From Bigelowiella natans CCMP2755 (taxonomy: Eukaryota; Cercozoa; Chlorarachniophyceae), in contig ADNK01003115.1 in NCBI GenBank assembly GCA_000320545.1, positions 1 through 30,972 on the forward strand: DNA of 30,972 nucleotides, given 5' to 3'. Positions 22,879-30,972 of the stretch are shown piece after piece. How positions within the stretch are numbered: position 1 is the first letter of the stretch; every line of letters starts with the position of its first letter. The notes below the pieces were generated by a model that was not told the DNA's origin, made no database searches, and saw nothing but the letters and a program-made list of their open reading frames with translations. A program made the position numbers and the translations under genes.

Positions 22879-23372
22879 TGTGTGTGTGTGCTCCTCTCAT
22901 TCATCGTTGCTAAACAGCATTAAAACTTGACCGGAAGGCCCTGGCAGCCATAGCCGAGTACGGGGCAAGCATAGCCGCTGCGTCGGGGAACTTCACTGGT
23001 TCTTCCTTCTCCTCCTCCTCCTCCTCCTCCTCCTCCGCCAATGCAGCATCTGCTGTGACATCTCTTCTCGCCGGACCCCTCTCAGCCCTTACTGCAGAAG
23101 TTGTTCGATCTTCCTCTATTCCCTCTTCTTCCTCTTCCTCCTCCCCCCTCCCCTCCTCGGCGCTACTCGCTAGCGGGGCGCAAGGTAGCAGCGCGAGTAC
23201 GGCTCCATCGCTGCTCATCAACGCCGCTGCTGCGGCTATAGCGGCCGCTATTTCAGGTCATTAATGCCTTCAACAATCACAACCACGATATATGTCATAT
23301 CGAGGCTCTGTAGTAGCCGATAATGTAAGTGTTGCACGCTGCCCTGTTTGCAGTATTTTAAGGAAGTAGGCG

Positions 23373-23406
<34 letters not shown>

Positions 23407-24336
23407 CAGCAGCGCGGCTCGCTCCTGGCGCAAATGATGGCTATCATCACCGAGTTTCTATGAGGTCAACTAATGAGAGGATGATGGTAATTTGTGTGAC
23501 AAATTTCTTAACGATCAGCTTCTGTTTCTTCCGGGGCGAGCGTGGCTCCTTCGGCTGCAGCTGCCGCGGCTGCTGCGGTAGCTTCGTCGTCTGCGTCTTC
23601 GTCATCGTCAGGCCTCCCGGCACCTCCTCCCTTTCCTCTCCCCGCTGGCTCGAAAGGAATGGATATCGATGCCACGTAATTTAAAGTGTGAAGGATTGGG
23701 GAGGTGGGGGGGGAGAAGGACTTCGTACCTGATGTTTTTGGCTGATTCTGTTTGAATGTGTAGAGGGGGGGGGGGGTGAGCTGACGAGCGGGTCCAAACC
23801 ACAGAAGAGAGAACCAAGAATGATACTAGGAACGAATGCACGCATATGTGAAATCGTTGAAGATGATACTTCCCCTGCAGCCCATGCAGCACCGTGGTGG
23901 AAATCTCCGCATATTCATCTACATTTGCGTGCTGGCTGCGAGCGACGCTGAGAACAATTTCCCTTCCGATGGTTTTTCTCTTCAGAGCCGATGCTAAGAC
24001 GGGAGACGGCACGACAGCGCCTTCAACGTCATCCAAAGAGCCAGGAGAGAAGGGCAATCCAAACGTCCGTAAAAGAGGCCGTGAAGGCGCTGCAATTTCG
24101 ACACTACCTGCTACTGCAGATCTAAGTGCGAAGCGGAGTAAGAGCGCCCACAATATCGTACCAAGAACAACAAAGCAGCAGCAGCAACAACAACAACAAC
24201 AACAGCATGTACTCAACGCTGCTGCCGTTGCTGCTGCGGCCGACCCGAGAATAGTCGGAGGTTTGCAGGTAGTACCCATCGAATTCGCACACACAAGCGT
24301 GTGCTCATGCAAAGAAACACGCACACACACGCACAC

Positions 24337-24381
<45 letters not shown>

Positions 24382-24384
24382 GAC

Positions 24385-24428
<44 letters not shown>

Positions 24429-25473
24429 AAATTCACGATACTTCACAATGAACATTCGCTATTTTTCGCCGTGTTACTGCTGCTTAACCCCCCCCCCCCC
24501 TCCTTCCGTCCCTATTATCACCGCAATCCTCAGGCCCTTCTCCATGCATGTGACACCGCCATGAAGAAGGGGGGTACTGGCAAGAAGGCAGCTGCGGCCG
24601 CGGCCGCAGCTGCGCACGTCGCTGCTATCCATCATCACCACCAGCGGCAGCGGCAGCGGCAGCAGCAGCAACTACCGATGAGAGGGCCTATCATCGCTCC
24701 CGTCGTGGCAGGTGGAGTTCGTGCTGTGCTGCAGCCGTCGGAGAAGCAAGCCTCGCCGCCACCACCAACCTCCACTGCGAAGGATGGGAAAGACACGCAG
24801 AAGCCGGCATTAGCAGCAGCGGCGGTCACCGACGGAGCTGCGAAGACTGCTGCTACTGCGGTCGCCACCACCGAGACGAAAGCCACAGCAGAAGGGGAAG
24901 GAGGAGGAGGAGGAGGAGAAGGGAAATCATCAAACGCAAAGGTCGCAGCTTCAGGGATGTCAGCTATCCTCCCCCCCCCCTCCCACCCCCTTCTCCCATG
25001 CCATCATCTTGTGCTCGCCCCGATAAATAAAATAACATAAACTTCAGTGGACTGTTCACGAGAGCACAGATACTTGATCGTTCGCGATTCGACCCATCCC
25101 CTTCCCCCTCCCCCCCCCTCCCCCTCGTACTGATCAAGAGTCTTTGGACTGACTAAACTCAGGGAGGCGTGCCGTTGGCCCAGCCCCTCACAGCCGCAGC
25201 CCCATCGACTGTTAACTCGGCTCTAGCGACTACCCCCGCTCAAAGAGTGCCTGCCGCTGCTGCCTCGTTGGTGCCTCTAACAAGCCCTTTCCTGGCCAAA
25301 AACGGCGCGGCGCTGGCCGCTGCCGCCGCTGCTGCCGCCGCCGCTCTCGGGGTACGAGCGCCTCCGGGCAAGCGACGCGTCGTTGGCTACGTGGGGACGA
25401 ATAAGAAGAGGCTAAAGAACGCCTGCATTCGGTGCAAGCAGGATAAGGTGACCGCTACTATATTATGTGATAA

Positions 25474-25508
<35 letters not shown>

Positions 25509-26055
25509 TATATATATACATTATATATCTACATATAAATTCCCGGAGAAAAACGCCCAAAATATGCCGACACTAACAAACCGCAACACGAAGGGAACGA
25601 GATGGGGGGGGGGGGGGGGGGGGGCGCCCACAGAGGGGGGGGGGGGGGGGGGGGGCGGGGGGCGGGGGGGGGGGTCTGGGGGGGGGGGGGCACAGGAATG
25701 GAGTATAGAGACTCACAAACGATGGTCATCTGGCTGTGTGCGCGGCGGTCATCAGGTGAGGTGCCAGGCAGAGAGGCCCTGCTTCCGATGTGTACGAATG
25801 AAGGTGCAATGCATCGACTCGATCCCAAAGCGCATTGGGCGACGAAGGATCCACCACGGGCACATTCCGCAGACCGGCGACATTCGTCTGACGGTATCAA
25901 CATATCCCTTAGAGAGGGGGGGGAGGGGGGGGAAGCGAGCTATCCATGCAGATTGCTTGTGCTGTAGCGTCGTGGCGTTGTGGTGGTGGAAGAATGGCAG
26001 GACGGTGGTGCGCATGCTGCTGTTGGTACTCATTGGATAATTATGAACGCATAAG

Positions 26056-26104
<49 letters not shown>

Positions 26105-26992
26105 ACACACACACACACTTCCGTACAAAGCATCTTCATCCATCCCAAAAAGCCTATTGCTGCTCGTTGCTAAATCCACGAAACAAACTCACCCCTCCAC
26201 AGCTCCCAAGCATGCCGGTGTCCCTGTCCTCCCTACAAAGCTACCCCCCCCTCATCCAGCAAATCGCCTCAAGTCTCATCGCATCGGCGGCCTACGGGGC
26301 TGCAGCCGCGGCCGCAACGGAGGGGAACAGCGCAAGCACTTCAAATACTACCACTGCTACTGCTGCGATGATGACGGGTTTTCAGCCCCCTCCTCTCCCC
26401 CCCCCCCTCCCCCCGGTTCCTCCTCCCGTTGCTGCCGGAGGCAGCAGCGCCTTGGAAGCTGCCGCTCCGGCTCACGGGAGCATGGAAAAGATGTCGTCGC
26501 AACACTCCAAACAACAACTGCGACAAGAGGCAGCGGCGAATGACGCCGATGGCTCTCCTCGTAGTTCTGCAGAGAAGAAGAGGCCGTCACAAAGCGCGCC
26601 GTCCGGTAATGACGCATCTGTGCCCTCCCCCGCTGCCGCGCCTCCATCGTCGGCCGCACCCGCAGGCGATGATGCCTTCCCATCTTCAAATCCTCCGAGA
26701 ACGGCGACTACGCCGGGGACGAAGAGTGGTGATCCGAGGCAGCTCGGAGCGTCTCAGAATCGAGACAAGCAGGTGCTGTCTGTTACAAGGGGAGGGGGAG
26801 GGGGCGGGGGGGGGTAATATGATAGTTATTACTCTTCTTATAATTGCGGTAGTAAGTTTGCACGTATCAATGACTTTATACACCATGCAGGATTCCTCTT
26901 CTGAAAATGCGCCAGCAGCAGCAGCAGCAGCAGCTGGAGACGCGACAAACGGCGGCAGCAAGGAGGCAAGGGAAGGGGGCAAGCTAGATTAG
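20882..26992 (+). CDS. Low-complexity protein with two Zn2Cys6 binuclear clusters, probable transcription factor, 1237 aa
   Basis: Plus-strand exons: 20882-21512, 21632-22023, 22171-22244, 22442-22776, 22918-23256, 23519-23675, 23986-24268, 24534-24941, 25163-25447, 25756-25893, 26203-26772, 26891-26992. All introns are GT-AG and phase is kept throughout to TAG at 26990-26992. Cluster 1 is C310-x2-C313-x6-C320-x5-C326-x2-C329-x8-C338. Cluster 2 is C961-x2-C964-x6-C971-x5-C977-x2-C980-x6-C987, built across the exon 9/10 junction. Each is preceded by K-K-R-x-[RK]-N-A-C and followed by S-[VI]-P-[RK]-R-[LI]-G-R-[KR]-R-I-H-H, so they are internal paralogs. Zn2Cys6 domains bind DNA, usually with one cluster per protein. 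The roughly 620-residue stretch between them is Ala/Ser/Gln/Gly-rich with homopolymers, typical of disordered regulatory regions. No fungal middle-homology domain is seen. Targets are unknown. An intron within exon 1 (acceptor-like site at 21334) cannot be excluded. Confidence 0.87.
22839..22890. repeat. (GT)n microsatellite in Zn2Cys6 gene intron 4
   Basis: A GT run with one C interruption near 22878, on the sense strand, ending 27 bases before exon 5. Confidence 0.95.
24318..24426. repeat. (CA)n-(GA)n compound microsatellite in Zn2Cys6 gene intron 7
   Basis: CA about 24318-24376, GACA steps, then GA 24388-24426, all on the sense strand between exons 7 and 8. Confidence 0.95.
25476..25690. 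repeat. (AT)n tract and extreme poly-G tract in the intron that splits zinc cluster 2
   Basis: AT repeats 25476-25535 are followed by 25604-25690, where nearly every base is G (five long runs broken by single C, CACAGA or TCT). Both are in the 308-base intron 25448-25755. The G runs are on the sense strand, so the pre-mRNA could form G-quadruplexes. Exact run lengths may be affected by sequencing. Confidence 0.93.
26060..26118. repeat. (AT)n-(CA)n microsatellite in Zn2Cys6 gene intron 10
   Basis: An AT run to about 26102, then a short CA run, in the intron 25894-26202. Confidence 0.95.
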
Positions 26993-28071
26993 AAGGGGCT
27001 ACGTGCATAGGAAGAGAAACAGACTTGCTGCTCAAGCAGTTGCAGATTACACCGGGATGTATAAGAGATCTGAAGAAAAGGCACCTGGCCATAAGAAATA
27101 ATGGGCCTCCAGAGGCGACTCCAAGACGAAGAAGATATTGAATAATGAGGCGATGCAATCGCCGCGACTACGGCGAGAAACATTCTAACAGCTATATATG
27201 TTATCTGCAGCATTGATGACTTAGAATTGATCATACGTCGTCGTCTGGCTAGTCGTTGTTTTCGGGTTAGTCTCATAGCTCGTACTCGTATATCCTGCGC
27301 GCGCACGTGTAACCCCTGCAACACATAGCCCGACAGTGTGATTGTGACGCGCAGCATGCTTACTAGCTGTGAGACGGATGTAATGAAGTAATTCAATGTT
27401 TTCAATGGTCATCTTAATGTATCCTAGCTGTGCAAAATAACGGCGGCGCTTATCTAGCTTTGTTGCATCTATTTGTCTTTGTTATCTATCGTGTACGTAT
27501 ACCTCATGCATGTGAGACGCGCATGTCGTATTTAGATGATGTACTGCATTATCGAGGTAGCATATGAATCTATGCTAGCTAATTATACTGCGCTAGCGAG
27601 TATAGCGTGTTCTGCTTCTGTACGCGTCTAGACGTGGCACAAGAGATGCCGCTCGGTTCGATTGGATGTACGTATATATGATTATGGATCCACGCATCAA
27701 GCAATGTTGCAGTGCGTTCTAGTACGACACATCATGCATTGCATGACTTTATTTGTGGTGTTAGCAACCAAAAAAAAACGAGCAACAATGCTAAAATGGC
27801 GCATGCGCATGCTAAAGTCGAGCATTCTTGCTCCAGGCGCTGCGACACATGACATGATCAACTTTTTAGAATAAGCGGCAATAATGTAGAATGTGCTTCC
27901 TTATCGAGATCGCAGCCATCAAAGTAACTTAAGCGGGATTGATCACCAGCAACTAGTAGCCGTGATGAATGCAAATATACAAACACCACGCTACATTACG
28001 AAGCTGTGTGCGTGCGAAGCATGGGCGGCATCGAACATGCATGGCTAAATCAATGCAAAATGGCTTCCTCA
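26993..28071. other. Tail-to-tail intergenic region with CATG-rich island 4
   Basis: Lies between the 3' ends of the Zn2Cys6 gene and the Dbp9 helicase. It has no microsatellites and about 13 CATG by hand count (about 4 expected), with GCGCATGC-type words, TGCTAGC and CTAGC. No convincing coding frame or RNA gene was seen. Confidence 0.6.
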
Positions 28072-28665
28072 TCACTTCATCCCGAGCACGGCCATTTTGT
28101 TCCGATCTTTCTTCTTCCTTCTCTTGTTGTTTGACCGGTTCCTTCGGTTATCTCGCCGCTTGCCGCTCGCGGATTTCTCCGCCAGGGCTGCCCTGACCCT
28201 TCCTGACGCTCCAAAGGAGAAGGTTTTCAAGGGGTCCCCGGCCTTCCTACGCACGAAGACAGCGCTGCCTTCGCGGCGGCGTTTCTTCTTTCGCCGTTGC
28301 GCCTTCACGTCGTTGACCACCGACGCCTGGGCAAACACGCAACCGCAGCAAATCAACGATGGCAGAGGAGGGGTGATGGGTGAGCTGGTGATGGATTGAT
28401 ATATGAAGCGGGTGATGAGGTTATGGCAAGGGGTGACGCTCTATTCCTTCATGGCGTTGCGGTTGGCAATCTTCTAAAGACCCCCCCGATCGTCGCCGTA
28501 ATCGTCATTTCCCTGCAATGCAATGTCCCACCTTCGCTGTTGCTGGAAGAAGGTAGGATGGCACGCTCTTCAACGCCGGCTGAACCTGTATTTTCATATT
28601 TTTCATCAAAATATGTTGGGGGACATCTACGACGCATACAACGACACTAATAGCGACCCCCCCTC

Positions 28666-28715
<50 letters not shown>

Positions 28716-29618
28716 TAGCAGCTGGTACTGCCAACGACCTTGGTTGGGCGCAAAACCTTGGCATGCTTCAGCATAGCAAGCTCCCTATACAAGGTGAAAA
28801 GAGAAGGACAACAAGGAAAGGTGAAAAATGTGTCAAATATCACATATAATACATCTATACATTATATACATGATTCAAATATAGAAGGGGTGGAGGGGGG
28901 GGGAGAGGGGGGATTCGTGAATAAAATAGGACCGAGGGTTGTCTTCAAAGTGCGCTTTGAGTTTTTGCGAGTTCATCACTTCCATCCGAAGCTCTTTCAG
29001 CCTAGCTTCCTTCACAGCAGACCTAACAACAAGCAGCAGCAGCAGCAGCGGTGGCGACGACGACGACGATGATGATGAGATCATGATGATGGTGAAGATC
29101 ATGCCGAATATGCTGACCTCGTAACGTTCTTCAGGACGCTTTCCACTCGATATCTGCCAGGACAAACGTGTGAGTGGAGGAAGACAAGGGAATGCGCGTG
29201 CATGTGCATGTGCATGTGCTGCGTGTGCGTGTGCGTGTGCGTGATGCGAACTGGGTAAGGGGGGGGGGATGGAATATTGGACGCAGCTCATCGTCATCAT
29301 AATGTTTAGAAGTACCGAAATCCTTCGATGTCGGAGAGATTGATCTCAAGAGGGCTAATGGCAGCCTGTCGGGTAAGGAAAGCATCGTTGTCATCATCAT
29401 TATAGTCATCATCATCATCAACAACAACAACAACACTCCGCTGCACGTACGCATATTACCTTGGGGTTCGTTGTGACCCGACGCGATTGCTCGATTTGAT
29501 GGTTCATCAGCTCCTGACCAGCAATGCATATGGTCAAACAACAACAATAATGTACAACATAAAATAATAATAAAAAGTAACACTATTCAGATAAAAAGCC
29601 TCATACACACACACACAC

Positions 29619-29656
<38 letters not shown>

Positions 29657-29827
29657 CTATGTTCATGTGGAAGCACTGACCGCAAGCAACGTCTCTTCAT
29701 CCCCCCCCGCCAACAAGCTCAAGGCCGTTCCGTGAGACCCCCTACAGCACAAAAGGACGTGGCCACGAGCAAGAACAAGGTCATAATCACTGTCGCAACC
29801 AATGAAAGTGAGCATATCTGTTTAAAA

Positions 29828-29861
<34 letters not shown>

Positions 29862-30886
29862 GCTGCCGCTGCTGCCAAGGTAATACCCCCTTGCCGTCCG
29901 GCCGATACGATGAACGTAGTTCTTTATAGACAACGGAAAGTCGAAGTTGACCACCTGAGGAGGGAGGGGGGGATGCAAAGAACCGGAGATGAAGGAGGAG
30001 AGCAAAATCAGAAGCAAAACGGCTCTAATTTCCACCTTGCGGCACGATATTACTCTCTCCTTCTCTCCCTTTCTCTCTTTCTCTCTCTCTCACCCTCTCT
30101 TTCTCCCCCCCCCCCCACCGCCCCCCGCCCCGGGCCCTCTATATCTCTCAAGCATGCACAACATATGGTGATGATGTTAAAGTCGAGGACCGTGGCGACA
30201 TTCTTAAAATCGACTCCACGAGCGACGCCGTAGTCCTCTCCAGCATCCTGAGGGGGGGGGGGAAAGCACACCCATAAATTGTGTGTGTGTGTGTGTGTAT
30301 AAATTTGTTCAAAAATAACGAACGAGAGAGCTGTCTACTCCTTTGGCTGTATCATTCATTTCAAGTTGATAAACATTTGTGTTTCTCAGATTTTTGGGGG
30401 GGTGGGGGGGGAGGGTAACTACACGATGATCAGCAAAAGCAGTAGCGGCAGTGCATGCATATTAACACCCCCGCTCTCATCACAATCACAATCGCAACGA
30501 CTGTTATCATCCTCATCATCATCATCATCATGATCACCGGCACACCTTCTTTCGTATACCTTTCTCATTCTCTTCCGTCCGGCCTTCTCATTGCCCCCTC
30601 TTGCACTTGTGGTAGTAGCAGTAGTGCTACTACTGTGCGCGTCCACGCCGCTGCGGAATAAGCTAAACTCCTCATCGTCATCATCTTCCTCCTCCTCCTT
30701 TTCCTCCTCGCCCTCCTCCTCCTCCTCCTCTTCCTCCTCCTCCTCCTCTTCCTCTCCATCCTCTTTGTCCCTGCCATTACCCACATCATCATCTTCTTCT
30801 TCTTCTTCGTGCCATCCACCATCGATCTCTCCTTTACTACTACTAATAAAAAACCTAACCGAGAAGTAGGGGCCCTCAGATATCAA
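28072..30886 (-). CDS. DBP9: DEAD-box ATP-dependent RNA helicase Dbp9/DDX56, C-terminal part; gene continues past the right edge
   Basis: Nucleolar helicase needed for 60S ribosomal subunit assembly in yeast and animals. Minus-strand exons: about 30850-30430 (acidic insert), 30247-30191, 29954-29887, 29741-29681, 29513-29460, 29365-29316, 29153-29118, 29022-28933, 28784-28739, 28585-28532, 28326-28072. From 30247 on, every junction keeps phase. Landmarks of helicase domain 2: EDYGVARGVDFKNVAT (motif V), VVNFDFP, YVHRIGRTARGG (motif VI), GTALSLL. Then come the Dbp9/DDX56-specific DIEGFRYRVE, EARLKELRMEV and KLKAHFEDNPREL, VPSYLLP, and a basic tail (KAQRRKKKRRREG, GDPLKTFSF). The long Glu/Asp tract falls where yeast Dbp9 also has an acidic insert, just before motif V. 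Stop TGA at 28074-28072. Domain 1 (Q motif, Walker A, DEAD) must lie beyond 30972. The last 80 bases may contain one more exon. Confidence 0.92.
28669..28712. repeat. (CT)n microsatellite in a Dbp9 intron
   Basis: A perfect CT run in the intron 28586-28738; it reads (GA)n on the sense strand. Confidence 0.95.
29622..29654. repeat. (AT)n microsatellite in a Dbp9 intron
   Basis: An AT run preceded by (CA)n at about 29605-29619, in the intron 29514-29680. Confidence 0.95.
29830..29868. repeat. (CTA/CTG)n triplet repeat in a Dbp9 intron
   Basis: About 11 CTA triplets grade into CTG/CCG in the intron 29742-29886. The same triplet type occurs in MTAP, EF-P and Ycf45-gene introns. Confidence 0.9.
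30053..30130. repeat. Imperfect (CT)n followed by poly-C in a Dbp9 intron
   Basis: CT-rich 30053-30104 then C-rich 30105-30130, in the intron 29955-30190. The sense strand reads poly-G then (GA)n. Confidence 0.9.
30660..30812. repeat. Exonic (CTC/TTC)n tract encoding the Glu/Asp run of Dbp9
   Basis: On the minus strand this is GAG/GAA/GAT repeats encoding the acidic insert of the helicase. Unlike the other triplet tracts listed from 28072 rightward it lies in coding sequence. Confidence 0.85.
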
Positions 30887-30972
30887 AGAGAGACATCGTA
30901 GTAGTCCAGCTTATAGTAACACAGTGCCACGTAGACCTGTAATAATGAGATAAAGTTAAGAAAACAACAAAA

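Noticed and set aside
23608-24372. 254-codon minus-strand Cys/Val-rich frame
   Set aside because: Antisense to exons 6 and 7 of the Zn2Cys6 gene and to a (CA)n repeat; the poly-Cys is the reverse of a CAG/CAA Gln tract.
27640-27670. GGTTCGATT, resembling a tRNA T-loop
   Set aside because: Flanking bases do not form the T stem, and no D arm, anticodon arm or acceptor stem fits around it.
30591-30869. Plus-strand poly-Ser frame at the right edge
   Set aside because: Antisense translation of the GAG/GAA tract that encodes the acidic insert of Dbp9.

Overview
The window is nuclear DNA of an intron-rich eukaryote. Most genes are chains of short exons with GT-AG introns, and the introns are packed with (CT)n/(GA)n, (TA)n, (CA)n and poly-G/poly-C runs. 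The gene set includes a Ycf45/SpoIIIAA-like ATPase, a bacterial-type elongation factor P, Zn2Cys6 binuclear clusters, an ABCG half-transporter and a GxGYxYP-family secreted protein. Together these fit a photosynthetic stramenopile (heterokont alga). That lineage call is inference from family content; no rRNA or organellar marker is present to fix it.

Layout, left to right: (1) 5' part of an ABCG transporter, minus, 255-1304, running off the left edge; (2) an unrecognised single-exon Cys-rich protein of 369 aa, plus, 1959-3068; (3) methylthioadenosine phosphorylase (MTAP), minus, 12 exons, 4299-6943; (4) EF-P-family protein, plus, about 7561-9764; (5) Ycf45-like P-loop ATPase, minus, about 10852-16461; (6) intronless 782-aa GxGYxYP protein with a signal peptide, plus, 17281-19629; (7) a 1237-aa low-complexity protein carrying two separate Zn2Cys6 clusters, plus, 12 exons, 20882-26992; (8) DEAD-box helicase Dbp9/DDX56, minus, 28072 to beyond the right edge. 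Strands run - + - + - + + -. Three pairs are therefore head-to-head with short shared upstream regions (1305-1958, 6944-7560, 16462-17280), and three are tail-to-tail.

Exons were assembled by hand from protein-family motifs, splice dinucleotides and reading-frame phase. For MTAP, the Zn2Cys6 protein and the helicase, every junction used keeps phase. In the Ycf45-like gene the 5' end, one internal exon and the last two exons are unresolved. In the EF-P gene the first exon(s) and the frame of the second recognised exon are unresolved.

The genes are not an operon or a pathway cluster: MTAP is methionine salvage, EF-P is translation (probably organellar), Dbp9 is 60S ribosome biogenesis, ABCG is membrane transport. 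The most unusual items are the double Zn2Cys6 protein, four gene-free islands enriched in CATG that lie just 3' of genes, and a strong tendency of intronic (GA)n/(CT)n repeats to read GA on the sense strand.
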